The position numbers were made by a program, and so were the translations under genes. Below the pieces are notes generated by a model. That model had not been told where the DNA came from, did not search any database, and was given only the letters and a program-made list of their open reading frames with translations. This document shows positions 1 to 8,731 of a DNA stretch of 64,000 nt, one piece after another. Source of the stretch: an uncultured Catenibacillus sp. (GTDB lineage: Bacteria; Bacillota; Clostridia; Lachnospirales; Lachnospiraceae); NCBI GenBank assembly GCA_934339005.1, contig CAKRHR010000005.1:42138-106137 (forward strand), read 5' to 3'. Each line of letters starts with the position of its first letter. Position 1 is the stretch's first letter.

Positions 1-1
1 A

Positions 2-580
2 GGTGGCAGCATTACATTAAAACAGAGAATGTTGAATGAAAACTTCAAAGAAACCATGGAATTAGACCCTGAAACAGGCATCTATTGTCCAACGAATCGT
101 GCAGAATATGTGCCTGAATTTCCTAATCTTACAGGTGAAGATAAGACAGATGAGCGTGGCGAAAACTTCAGTGAAGCAGAAATCCATAAAAAGAAATCCA
201 ATGAGCGTGGTGTGCTTTTGAACTATGTATGCAGAGATATTGCAGTGCGCCATGTCAATAACTGGATTGGTGACCATGGCTGGTTAAAGACAATCCGCTG
301 GGAAATCATGTCCAAAGAGTTAATGGCAATGTATGATAAACCGGTTCAGAAAGCACCATATGCTGTAAACTTTATGCATAAAGTACCATTTATGGCAGGC
401 AAAGAACTGACAGGACATCCATTGACAGAAGACCTTGCAATTGTGAAGTCTTATGTGACAGATAAATACGTTCAGAACGGTGAGCATCTTGCTGAGCTTG
501 TTTGGTGGGTAGAAACAATTGACCATTATATTATCTGTGATGGAGAAGCTGTCGTTAAACTTCCATCTAAAAATGATTAA
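2..580 (+). CDS. MaoC-like hotdog dehydratase, 3' part (5' end outside window)
   Basis: The reading frame is open from base 2 with no stop, so the true start lies upstream of the window; the ATG at 29 has no ribosome binding site. The visible part carries the pattern of a MaoC-like acyl dehydratase/hydratase: a segment RHVNNWIGDHGWLKTIRW resembling the NWMGD-type end of the first hotdog half, and a C-terminal GEHLAELVWWVETIDHY followed by a GEAVVKLPSK tail like the usual 'G-A-V-LP' ending. Such enzymes add water to or remove it from enoyl or hydroxyacyl thioesters. It sits 85 bp before a zinc alcohol dehydrogenase, so both may act on one carbonyl/hydroxyl substrate. Family call is from remembered motifs; substrate unknown. 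Confidence 0.55.
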   Translation, partial: GGSITLKQRMLNENFKETMELDPETGIYCPTNRAEYVPEFPNLTGEDKTDERGENFSEAEIHKKKSNERGVLLNYVCRDIAVRHVNNWIGDHGWLKTIRWEIMSKELMAMYDKPVQKAPYAVNFMHKVPFMAGKELTGHPLTEDLAIVKSYVTDKYVQNGEHLAELVWWVETIDHYIICDGEAVVKLPSKND

Positions 581-665
581 TTAGTTCATAAAACAGAATT
601 TGTGTGGCTGTCTGATATGAGTATTGAATTAAATCAGGCAGCCATGATAAAAATGGAGGCAGAAA

Positions 666-1703
666 ATGAAAGCAGTAAAATATTGTGGTGTCGGTCATCT
701 GGAATATGTAGATATCGACAAACCTGTTGCCGGTGACGGACAGGTGCTTGTAAAAATTCAGTATTGCGGTATCTGTGGTACCGACGTACATGCCTACAGT
801 CATCCGGGCATTTTTGACTGGGAACTGATTCTTGGACATGAATCTGTCGGTGTGGTTGAAGCGGTTGGTGCCGGTGTGACAAATGTCAAAGTCGGTGATC
901 GTGTTGCCGTGGGACCTCCGGGAGATTGCGGCAACTGTTATTCCTGTAATACAGGTCATCCAAATACATGTGCACATGCATTCCCTGAAACACTTGGTAT
1001 CGGACCTGGTACACAGGGCGCATATGCAGAATATGTATTGTCAAAACATCCTCAGAATGAATTATTTGTGATTCCGGATGCAATGACCTTTGAACAGGCA
1101 GTTTTATTTGATGTGATTGGTGTTGGTTTCCACGCAGTACGCCGTTCAGAGATGAAGGTTGGCGATGATGTGGTTGTATCTGGCTGTGGTGCGATTGGTT
1201 TGTCTGTGATTCAGGCAGCAAAGCTTGCTGGTGCAAAACATCTGATTGCACTGGATGTATCTGCCACAAAGCGTGAAGATGCATTAAAAGCAGGTGCGGA
1301 TTTTGCGCTTGACCCTGCAAATCCTGAGGATATGAAAAAAGCACAGGATTTACTGGCACATACAGGCGGTGCACAGGTGACTTTTGAAGCGGCAGGAAAT
1401 CCTGCATCGGTGGCACAGTGTGTCGGTTTAACAATGTCCAACGGACAGATTATGATTGTGGGCAGTGACGGACGTCCTTACGAACTTGTATCTGCAGCCC
1501 TCGGCCCAAGAGAATATGATATGAAATTTTCATTTACTTATACAAAAGAAGAAATTCACACATTATTTGAATTGATTTCTATCGGTAAATGGTCTACAGA
1601 TGTTTATAAAATCCAGAAAGCACCGTTGTCAGAAGCGATTGATTATGTCAAAAAGCTTTCTGCCGGTGAAATTGATGTGACGCGTGTACTGCTGACGCCA
1701 TGA
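666..1703 (+). CDS. Zinc-dependent medium-chain alcohol dehydrogenase (sorbitol/threonine dehydrogenase-like)
   Basis: Cytoplasmic NAD(P)-dependent oxidoreductase, 345 residues, the usual length for the family. The GroES-like domain shows the catalytic zinc ligands C37 and H58-E59 and a structural zinc quartet C88, C91, C94, C102. The Rossmann motif GCGAIG lies at about residues 179-184. The start ATG has GGAGG at the correct distance (654-658). It follows the MaoC-like gene and precedes sugar permeases, which suggests oxidation of a sugar or polyol in that pathway. The exact substrate (polyol, threonine, butanediol) cannot be told from sequence alone. Confidence 0.88.
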   Translation: MKAVKYCGVGHLEYVDIDKPVAGDGQVLVKIQYCGICGTDVHAYSHPGIFDWELILGHESVGVVEAVGAGVTNVKVGDRVAVGPPGDCGNCYSCNTGHPNTCAHAFPETLGIGPGTQGAYAEYVLSKHPQNELFVIPDAMTFEQAVLFDVIGVGFHAVRRSEMKVGDDVVVSGCGAIGLSVIQAAKLAGAKHLIALDVSATKREDALKAGADFALDPANPEDMKKAQDLLAHTGGAQVTFEAAGNPASVAQCVGLTMSNGQIMIVGSDGRPYELVSAALGPREYDMKFSFTYTKEEIHTLFELISIGKWSTDVYKIQKAPLSEAIDYVKKLSAGEIDVTRVLLTP

Positions 1704-1766
1704 ACAGTCAATGATTATAAAAATTCCTGATGGTATCTGTTACCGAAAGCAGTAACAAAAACTCTG

Positions 1767-1816
1767 ACAGCACACATTGACCGGACAATCAAATATGAAA
1801 AGTGAGTGTGTGCTGT
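1767..1816 (+). other. Intercistronic hairpin between dehydrogenase and permease
   Basis: ACAGCACACA (1767-1776) pairs perfectly with TGTGTGCTGT (1807-1816) around a 30-base loop. No T-run follows directly, so an RNA processing or stability element fits better than a terminator. It lies just before the permease start. Confidence 0.45.
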
Positions 1817-1843
1817 ACTATTATAAAGAATGTGGTGAAGACT

Positions 1844-2767
1844 ATGACGATGACAAAGAAAAAGGTGAACTGGAAAAGATTTCTTCCGTTTTACCTGATG
1901 GCATTACCGGCATTAATTTATATATTCATTAACAATTATATACCGATGTTTGGTATTGTCATCGCTTTTAAAAATTATAAAGTAACCAAAGGTATCTTTG
2001 GCAGCGACTGGTGTGGATTGAGTAACTTTAAATTTTTATTTTCTTCACCGGATGCATGGAATATTACAAGAAATACAGTTTTATATAATCTGGCATTCAT
2101 TGTTATCGGTACAGTGTTTGCGATTTTTGTAGCTATCTTAATGAATGAAATCAACAGCAAGGTATCTAAGAATATGTTCCAGACATTAATCCTCTTACCA
2201 TATCTTGTATCAATCATTGTTGTAGCTTATGTTGTTTATGCATTCTTAAGCCCTGCCAATGGTTTTGTTAATACAAATATTTTAAAAGCTCTGGGTATTG
2301 ACCCGATATCCTGGTACGAAGAATCGAAGTACTGGCCGTTTATATTGATATTTGTCAATGTATGGAAAAGCTTTGGCTACAACAGTATCATTTATATTGC
2401 AACAATTGCAGGTTTTGACCACTCAATGTATGAGGCAGCTTCCGTGGATGGTGCAACCAAGTGGAAGCAGATACGGTATATCACATTGCCATGTCTGAAA
2501 CCGACAATCATTACACTGACACTTATGAGCGTCGGACGAATTTTCTTCTCAGACTTTGGTCTGTTCTATCAGGTGACGATGAACTCAGGTGCACTCATTG
2601 ATACGACAGCAACGATTGATGTGTATGTATTCAGAGGTCTGATGGAACGTGGTAACATCGGTATGTCATCCGCTGCAGGCTTCTATCAGTCAATTGTTGG
2701 CTTCATTCTGATTCTGGCAGCCAATGCGATTACCCGTAAACTCAGCAAAGATAATGCATTATTCTAG
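1844..2767 (+). CDS. Sugar ABC transporter permease, LplB-like
   Basis: Inner-membrane permease of a CUT1-type oligosaccharide importer (binding-protein-dependent transport family), about 308 residues with six predicted helices. It begins with a charged KKKVNWKRF stretch, then the hallmark FYLMALPALIYIFINNYIPM. The ABC-ATPase docking EAA loop reads EAASVDGATKWKQIRYITLP. I chose ATG 1844 over the in-frame GTG at 1802 because the family N-terminus starts here and GGTGAAG lies upstream. It pairs with the next gene. No solute-binding protein or ATPase is adjacent on either side, unlike the two later modules. Confidence 0.9.
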   Translation: MTMTKKKVNWKRFLPFYLMALPALIYIFINNYIPMFGIVIAFKNYKVTKGIFGSDWCGLSNFKFLFSSPDAWNITRNTVLYNLAFIVIGTVFAIFVAILMNEINSKVSKNMFQTLILLPYLVSIIVVAYVVYAFLSPANGFVNTNILKALGIDPISWYEESKYWPFILIFVNVWKSFGYNSIIYIATIAGFDHSMYEAASVDGATKWKQIRYITLPCLKPTIITLTLMSVGRIFFSDFGLFYQVTMNSGALIDTTATIDVYVFRGLMERGNIGMSSAAGFYQSIVGFILILAANAITRKLSKDNALF

Positions 2768-2785
2768 GAAAGGGGGCATCACATC

Positions 2786-3655
2786 ATGGTTGAAAGTAAA
2801 ACGATGAAAAGAGTCGCTTATATTGTAATGATTATTTTAAGTATTCTCTGTGTTGTTCCGTTCCTTCTGATGATTGCGGCATCTGTAACAAGTGAAAGTG
2901 CTTTGCTTGAATCCGGTTACAGTTTCTGGCCTAAAGAGTTCAGTATGGCTGCTTATCAGTACTTATTTGCAGACGGTGTGACCATTTTCAGAGCCTATGG
3001 CATTACGATTATTGTGACGGCCATCGGAACGGTGGTTTCTTTGATACTCACAACATTGCTCGCCTATGCGATATCAAAGAGAAATCTTCCGGGCAGAAAT
3101 ATCATCGCATTTGTAGTATTTTTTGCAATGTTATTTAATGGTGGTCTTGTGCCGACATATATTATGTGGAACAATATTTTCCATATCAAAAATACATTGT
3201 TTGCGTTGATTGTGCCAAACTATCTTGTATTTGGATTTTATGTCATTATGATGAGAACCTATTTTATGAGCAACATTCCAGAGGAAGTGTTGGAATCCGC
3301 CAGAATTGACGGCGCGGGAGAGTTAAAGATTCTTGTTAAAATTGTTACACCGATGGCGGTGCCAATTTTAGCAACTGTTGGAATGATGCAGGCAATTACA
3401 TATTGGAATGAATGGCAGAATGGTTTGTATTATGTCAATGATTCAAAATTATACACAATTCAGTTAATTTTAAATAAAATGATTAATAATGCAGATGCCA
3501 TTAAGACAATCGCAACAAATGTCAGCGTCAGTCTGCCAAGTGTTTCTATTAAGATGGCAGTAGCAGTGCTTGGTGCAGTGCCTATTATGTGTGTATTTCC
3601 ATTTTTTCAGAAATATTATGTTAAAGGTATTACCATTGGTGCAGTCAAAGGATAA
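2786..3655 (+). CDS. Sugar ABC transporter permease, YtcP/LplC-like
   Basis: Second membrane subunit of the module 1 importer, 289 residues. Typical family features are the N-terminal helix ending in VPFLLMIAASVTSESALL, the FFAMLFNGGLVPTY segment, and the EAA loop ESARIDGAGELKILVKIVTP. The C-terminus FVKG-type ending VKGITIGAVKG is characteristic of YtcP-like proteins. A strong AAGGGGG ribosome site precedes ATG 2786, and only 18 bp separate it from the first permease, so they are one operon. A hairpin at 3663-3694 follows. Confidence 0.9.
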   Translation: MVESKTMKRVAYIVMIILSILCVVPFLLMIAASVTSESALLESGYSFWPKEFSMAAYQYLFADGVTIFRAYGITIIVTAIGTVVSLILTTLLAYAISKRNLPGRNIIAFVVFFAMLFNGGLVPTYIMWNNIFHIKNTLFALIVPNYLVFGFYVIMMRTYFMSNIPEEVLESARIDGAGELKILVKIVTPMAVPILATVGMMQAITYWNEWQNGLYYVNDSKLYTIQLILNKMINNADAIKTIATNVSVSLPSVSIKMAVAVLGAVPIMCVFPFFQKYYVKGITIGAVKG

Positions 3656-3662
3656 ATTTTTT

Positions 3663-3694
3663 AGGCAGTGCATGTTATATAATGTGTACTGCCT
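3663..3694 (+). terminator. Hairpin after permease pair, weak terminator
   Basis: AGGCAGT (3663-3669) pairs with ACTGCCT (3688-3694), followed by only TTG. It may partly terminate the permease transcript before the GH3 gene. Confidence 0.5.
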
Positions 3695-3721
3695 TTGTGG
3701 CGTTAAAGAGTATGGAACATG

Positions 3722-3822
3722 ATGCAGACATCCACCGGATGCCTTGCATCTTCATGGTTAGTGGGGGCAAAAGTCAAATACCTTATCGTGCAGGTATGAA
3801 CGGAGTTTTGACCTTGTGCCCC
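3722..3822. repeat. Structured intergenic element upstream of the GH3 gene
   Basis: Two stable hairpins lie back to back. The first pairs ATGCA/TGCAT with an inner ATCC/GGAT (3722-3749). The second pairs GGGGCA (3764-3769) with TGCCCC (3817-3822), continues GTCAAA (3773-3778) with TTTGAC (3807-3812), and ends in TACCT/AGGTA (3779-3783/3792-3796). The outer arms resemble the palindrome at 32602-32624 and a half-site near 26974, suggesting a dispersed intergenic repeat family. It could also be a leader structure of the GH3 mRNA. Confidence 0.5.
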
Positions 3823-3870
3823 TGATATCGTATAAATAAAAGTATGGCAGAAAGTAAAGGTGATAATAAT

Positions 3871-6816
3871 ATGAAGTTCCCTGAATATTTTACAGAAGAC
3901 TGTTTTAAACAGGAAAGTAAAGAAGTGCTGCAAAAAAAGGTGGAAGCATTAGTTACAGCAATGACAAATGATGAAAAAGCAGAGTTATGCCATGGCGGTA
4001 TGAATCCGCCGGAGGTTGGACAGGTGGCTAATGGTGGTTATTTAAGAGGTGTGCCAAGACTGGGTGTGCCGGAAATCCGTATGTATGACGGACCTGCAGG
4101 TGTGACTTCAATTTATGATACGACAGGGCTGCCTGCGGAAGAAATGCTTGCCTCAACCTGGAGCCGTGAGCTTGCAGGTCAGTATGGTAAAGTCAGTGGC
4201 AGCGAGAATAAGATGATTTCAGGTAACTGTCAGCTTGGCGCAGAACTGGATTTAGTACGTACAACACATTTTAACCGTACAAGAGATATGCTTGGCGAAG
4301 ACCCGTATCTTGCAGGCGAGCTGGCAGTACCTCTTGTTAAAGGCATTCAAAATGAACATGTCATGGCAACACTCAAGCATTTTGCGGGATATGTTGTCAG
4401 TGCAAATCCTGCGGATACTTCGAATACGAATATTGATGAACAGACGATGCATGAACTTTATCTGACACCGTTTGAGCGTGCGATGACAGAAGCGGACGCG
4501 GCAGGTGTGATGACAGCTTATAATCGAATCAATGGCCCATACGCTGCAAATGCAGAACCTTTGTTAAAAGATGTGCTAAGAAAACAGTGGCAGTATGAGG
4601 GCCTTGTGATGTGCGACTGGGGTGGTAACCACAGATTTTCACTGGATAAAGGTATGGATATAGAAATGCCGTTTGGTGCTTATAACAGCACAGACCGTAT
4701 TAAACATTTTCTTGAAACAGGAAAATTAAAACAGGAAACACTGGACGATGCGGCAAGACATGTCTTAACTGCGATGGGTAAAGTGGGTTATCTGTCACTT
4801 GTAACACTAGATGAAAATGGTGAAGTACTTGCAGAAGAAGGTCGTGAAAAAGCAATCCATATACCTGATATGTACGAACAAAGTGAGGATGTGCGACTTG
4901 AAAATGCAGCAATTGCAGAAGATGTTGCGGTGAAAGGTGCAGTGCTTTTGAAAAATGAGCAGCAGGCATTGCCAATTGTTGATGCCGATTTATCTGCTCA
5001 AAACAGTGTGGCGTTGATTGGACTGGGTGGACAGTATCCAATCTGCGGTTATGGTCAGGAACGTTCTTATGGCACGTTAAGCTATATGAAATCACCTGTG
5101 CAGATGTTAAAGGCATTGTCAGGAAAGCCGGAAGCATTTTGCAGTCAGATTGGTTTGGATGCTGTCGGTACATTGATTCCTGCGGCTGCATTGTATCAGA
5201 ACGTCGAGGGTGATGCGCAGGGGCTTAAACGTTTTTATGGCATTACAAAAGAAGATGGATACCGTCCGCCTGCCATGAGTATGGGCGGTGAAGGTGTTGA
5301 ATTTACCGGTGTGGCTACGAAGGATGAGGATGCGGATGACGATGAGGGTACATTGGATTTTGCACCGGAGGAATTATTTAAACCGGGCTCGGATGCAGCA
5401 GATATGGAGGGCTTTGAAACCGGTACGTTGTGTAGTATCGATCAGGTGCTTGAATATGTATGCAGTCCCGGAAATTATACATATAAAAATGATTGTCAGG
5501 GACATGCACTTAAAAAGGGGGAAAGCTATACCTGGAAAGGTTATATTGAAACAAAAGAAGCCGGAGAATATCAGTTGAATCTTCAGGCAATTGGTGGAGT
5601 AGCTGTATTTAAAATGGATATTGACGGCACAGGTTACAAAGATATGGGTATCATCAAATTAAGAGAGGGTGCGCAGTGGCCATGGGGAAATCTGGTATGC
5701 ACACCTGAGGGCATGGAGGTATGCGCAACACGTGTACAGCTTGAAGCTAATAAACGTTATCCGATTGTTGTATATGGTAAAGCGATGCTTGAACAGAAGG
5801 ATTTTCAGATTCGTCTGGCATGGGTGACACCGACAATGAGAAAATTGCAGTATGATACGGCGATTAAAGCCGCAGAAACAGCCAAAAAAACAGTATTATT
5901 TGTGCATGAGGGGTTCAGAACAGCTTACGGTCAGGCCAATGGTGGCATGAATTTTGCAGAAGGTACAGACCTGACTCTGGAAACAGAACAGGCGAAGTTA
6001 TTGCATGATGTCGCAGCAGTATGCCACAGTCATGGTGGAAAACTGATTGTGGTAGCTTATAACGGCAGTGCATTTGTGATGCAGCCATGGATTGATGAAG
6101 TGGACGCTTTAATGTATATGTGGATGCCGGGACAGTCCGGTGCAAAAGCACTTGCAAGATTGCTTCTGGGACAGGATAATCCGGGAGGTAAATTGCCGCA
6201 GAGCTTCCCAGGCACTAATGAAGATACACCAGTAACAGATACAAAAGAACATGAAAAAGAACGCTGGTATGGCGTACGGGAACAGGGAAAACCTGCACAG
6301 ATTACTGCTTCTGAAGGTATGTTTACAGGCTATCGCTGGTTTGACCATGAGGGCCGCAAGCCACTGTTTGAGTTTGGTTTTGGACTCAGTTATACAACCT
6401 TTGAATACAGTCATTTAAGTGTTGAAGTGCAGCCAACAGGTGCTGCTTCAGGTATAGTAGATGAAGCACCGGAATTAGAGGTAAAAGTTGCTTTTGATGT
6501 GACAAATACAGGTGATGTGGCCGGCAGTGAGGTTGCGCAGGTTTATATCAGCGGCGGTAAGGCACCGGCGTATGTAATGGTACCTGAAAAACAGCTGTGC
6601 GGATTTACACGTTTAGAAGATATGCAGCCGGGCGAAGTGCGTCATATAGAAATTGAAATTCCGAAGCGAAAACTGATGTACTGGGATATCAGAGCTGAAC
6701 TTAAACTGGATAACAATGGTGTGCTTTCAAAATGGAAAGTTGCGGGTGGCAGCCGTAAAATCATGGTTGGAGCGTCTTCGTTGGATATTCGACTCGAAGA
6801 CAGTGTCAAAATATGA
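3871..6816 (+). CDS. Glycoside hydrolase family 3 with PA14-like insert (beta-glucosidase/xylosidase type)
   Basis: About 981 residues, retaining exo-glycosidase with no signal peptide, so probably cytoplasmic. Domain order: GH3 N-terminal barrel with KHF (about 169-171) and the nucleophile aspartate D249 in VMCDWGG; a PA14-like insert around 'ETKEAGEYQLNLQAIGG'; GH3 C-terminal sandwich; and a fibronectin-III-like end starting FGFGLSYTTFEYS. ATG 3871 was chosen over 3844 because AAAGGTGA lies at 3856-3863. It presumably cleaves oligosaccharides imported by the upstream permeases. Beta-glucosidase versus xylosidase or arabinosidase cannot be decided here. Confidence 0.9.
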   Translation: MKFPEYFTEDCFKQESKEVLQKKVEALVTAMTNDEKAELCHGGMNPPEVGQVANGGYLRGVPRLGVPEIRMYDGPAGVTSIYDTTGLPAEEMLASTWSRELAGQYGKVSGSENKMISGNCQLGAELDLVRTTHFNRTRDMLGEDPYLAGELAVPLVKGIQNEHVMATLKHFAGYVVSANPADTSNTNIDEQTMHELYLTPFERAMTEADAAGVMTAYNRINGPYAANAEPLLKDVLRKQWQYEGLVMCDWGGNHRFSLDKGMDIEMPFGAYNSTDRIKHFLETGKLKQETLDDAARHVLTAMGKVGYLSLVTLDENGEVLAEEGREKAIHIPDMYEQSEDVRLENAAIAEDVAVKGAVLLKNEQQALPIVDADLSAQNSVALIGLGGQYPICGYGQERSYGTLSYMKSPVQMLKALSGKPEAFCSQIGLDAVGTLIPAAALYQNVEGDAQGLKRFYGITKEDGYRPPAMSMGGEGVEFTGVATKDEDADDDEGTLDFAPEELFKPGSDAADMEGFETGTLCSIDQVLEYVCSPGNYTYKNDCQGHALKKGESYTWKGYIETKEAGEYQLNLQAIGGVAVFKMDIDGTGYKDMGIIKLREGAQWPWGNLVCTPEGMEVCATRVQLEANKRYPIVVYGKAMLEQKDFQIRLAWVTPTMRKLQYDTAIKAAETAKKTVLFVHEGFRTAYGQANGGMNFAEGTDLTLETEQAKLLHDVAAVCHSHGGKLIVVAYNGSAFVMQPWIDEVDALMYMWMPGQSGAKALARLLLGQDNPGGKLPQSFPGTNEDTPVTDTKEHEKERWYGVREQGKPAQITASEGMFTGYRWFDHEGRKPLFEFGFGLSYTTFEYSHLSVEVQPTGAASGIVDEAPELEVKVAFDVTNTGDVAGSEVAQVYISGGKAPAYVMVPEKQLCGFTRLEDMQPGEVRHIEIEIPKRKLMYWDIRAELKLDNNGVLSKWKVAGGSRKIMVGASSLDIRLEDSVKI

Positions 6817-6830
6817 TGTTAGGGTCAATG

Positions 6831-6858
6831 CAGAGGCGAAGTTGGTTTGCCTCTGTAT
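6831..6858 (+). terminator. Hairpin after GH3 gene
   Basis: CAGAGGC (6831-6837) pairs with GCCTCTG (6849-6855), followed by TATTTAT. A weak intrinsic terminator for the GH3 operon. Confidence 0.5.
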
Positions 6859-6890
6859 TTATCATAAGTATGTGAATGTCAGCGCATAAA

Positions 6891-6923
6891 AAGAAGCCGT
6901 ATCATCGGGAGGAACGGCTTCTT
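6891..6923. terminator. Ten-bp hairpin in the GH3-response regulator gap
   Basis: AAGAAGCCGT (6891-6900) pairs perfectly with ACGGCTTCTT (6914-6923). On the minus strand a TTTTTATG run follows the stem, so it is best as a terminator of antisense transcription, but no minus-strand gene lies here. The rest of 6924-7142 is AT-rich and holds presumed promoter sequence only. Confidence 0.5.
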
Positions 6924-7142
6924 AAATTGAGAAGAGATGCTGTACAAGGGGTTATAGCACAGCATATAAATTATAGCAGCAAGAATAGTATAACTTGATT
7001 TGATACAAAAAAATATAAAAATAGTCAGAGAAAATCTAAAAATTGTGCTATGATAAATGCATAAATTATGGACTGTTTGAAACGTGAATATCAGAATAAA
7101 TATTATTTACGCAGTGAAATGTAAAAGAATAAGGTGATACGT

Positions 7143-8705
7143 TTGAGTAGAAAGATTTTATTAGTAGATGATGAATTACTGACGATTCAGGCGATTCAGA
7201 TGAATATTGACTGGAAAAAATGTGATATTGACGAGGTATTTCTCTGTGACAATGCCAACGATGCCAAAGCTGTTTTAGAAGCGCATCCAGTGTCTGTAAT
7301 TATTACGGACATTGAAATGCCGGGTACGGATGGTGTGGCATTTTCGGGCTGGGTGCGTGAGCATTTCCCAAAGATGCCGATTGTCTTTCTGACAGGTTAT
7401 GCAGAGTTTGAGTATGCGAGAGCCGCAGTTTCACTTGGTGTGGAGGAGTATATTTTAAAGCCTGTGAATTATGCACAGCTTCAGGAAAAAATCGTCAGTA
7501 TTGCTGATAAACTTAAAAAATCAGAAAAAGAAGATGAATTGAAGCAGAAATATAATGTACATAAGGATGAATTGTTTGGAGAATTTGTGCGATATATTCT
7601 TGGTTCTGAATCCAATGACACACAGATGAATTTAGAAAGTCTGCTTGAACGGTTTAACTTAAATTTTACGCCTGATGCAGGATATATGCTTCTACGGCTC
7701 AAACTGCGCAAAGAAGATGGTGTGAGTTGGGAAAAGCTGCAAAAGATCAAGTCAGAGTTTATGGCATTGTGGGATGATGAACAAATCGAAGTGTATGCAT
7801 CAAATTTTACAAATTATGGTATGATGATGTGTATTAAATATTTAGCGTATAAGTCATTTGATATGATGGAGGTACGGGAAAAAGTATCTGAAGTTGTAGT
7901 AAAAATGACTTATCCGATCAGTTGCTTTATTAGTGAATTACTCAGAGAAGATCAGTTAATTCCAATGCTTCGAAAAATTGAAGAGCGCGAGGAAAAGAAT
8001 GTCCTTTACCAAAACAGAGTTGTGATTGTCGGAACGCGAAATGTAGGTGGGATTTTAGAAAAAGTTGTCGTGCCTTATGATAAATGGACAGAGCTTTTAG
8101 AGAGTCATGAGTTTGAAAAATTTAAAATGGCTGTGGATTTTTCTCTGCACAGTCTGGTTATTGCGGGACAGATGGATGCGGAAATGCTGCGTGAGATTTA
8201 TAATCTTTTTCTTCAGCAAATGTATCATTATATCGGTGAAAATTTCAGTGAGCGTGAGCAGATTATCAAAAATGAAAAATTGCCGGAATTACAGAAAAAG
8301 GCAATCAATTCTGTGGAAGATTTCAGAAATTTTATGCATTATTTTATCGAGTTGATTGTAAATAGCATGGAGGAAAATAAAGACAATGCGCTGATTGCGG
8401 AAGCAAAAAATTATATTGAAAATCATTTTACAGAAAAAATCAGCCGTACAGATGTAGCGGTACATGTAGCACTGAACGAAAACTATCTGTCACGTTTATT
8501 TCATGCAGAAACAGGCCTGTCGATTTCAGATTATATTTTACAGAAGCGTATGGCACTGGCAAAGAAACTGCTTGTGCAGACGCAGAAATCTGTTTCTGAT
8601 ATCGGTATGGAGATTGGTTATGATGCGACGGCTTATTTTATCAGAGTATTTAAGCGTGAAGTTGGCAAGACACCAAAGGAATATCGCAAGGATATGAAGC
8701 TGTAG
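7143..8705 (+). CDS. YesN-like response regulator with AraC-type DNA-binding domain
   Basis: About 520 residues. The N-terminal receiver has the phospho-acceptor D56 in IITDIEMPGTDG and K106 in YILKPV; the C-terminal two helix-turn-helix motifs occupy the last ~100 residues (NYLSRLFHAETG ... DIGMEIGYDATAYFIRVFKR). The AAGGTGA site (7131-7137) points to a TTG start at 7143 rather than the GTG at 7134, which overlaps it. The kinase gene follows 26 bp downstream. By family knowledge it activates the neighbouring sugar-uptake operon, here probably permeases-GH3. Confidence 0.85.
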   Translation: MSRKILLVDDELLTIQAIQMNIDWKKCDIDEVFLCDNANDAKAVLEAHPVSVIITDIEMPGTDGVAFSGWVREHFPKMPIVFLTGYAEFEYARAAVSLGVEEYILKPVNYAQLQEKIVSIADKLKKSEKEDELKQKYNVHKDELFGEFVRYILGSESNDTQMNLESLLERFNLNFTPDAGYMLLRLKLRKEDGVSWEKLQKIKSEFMALWDDEQIEVYASNFTNYGMMMCIKYLAYKSFDMMEVREKVSEVVVKMTYPISCFISELLREDQLIPMLRKIEEREEKNVLYQNRVVIVGTRNVGGILEKVVVPYDKWTELLESHEFEKFKMAVDFSLHSLVIAGQMDAEMLREIYNLFLQQMYHYIGENFSEREQIIKNEKLPELQKKAINSVEDFRNFMHYFIELIVNSMEENKDNALIAEAKNYIENHFTEKISRTDVAVHVALNENYLSRLFHAETGLSISDYILQKRMALAKKLLVQTQKSVSDIGMEIGYDATAYFIRVFKREVGKTPKEYRKDMKL

Positions 8706-8731
8706 ATAGTGAAGAAAGCAAGGAAATGTGT

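Noticed and set aside
886..1434. Long antisense frame within the alcohol dehydrogenase gene
   Set aside because: Proline/histidine/glutamine-rich translation without ribosome site or family; it mirrors codon bias of the real gene.
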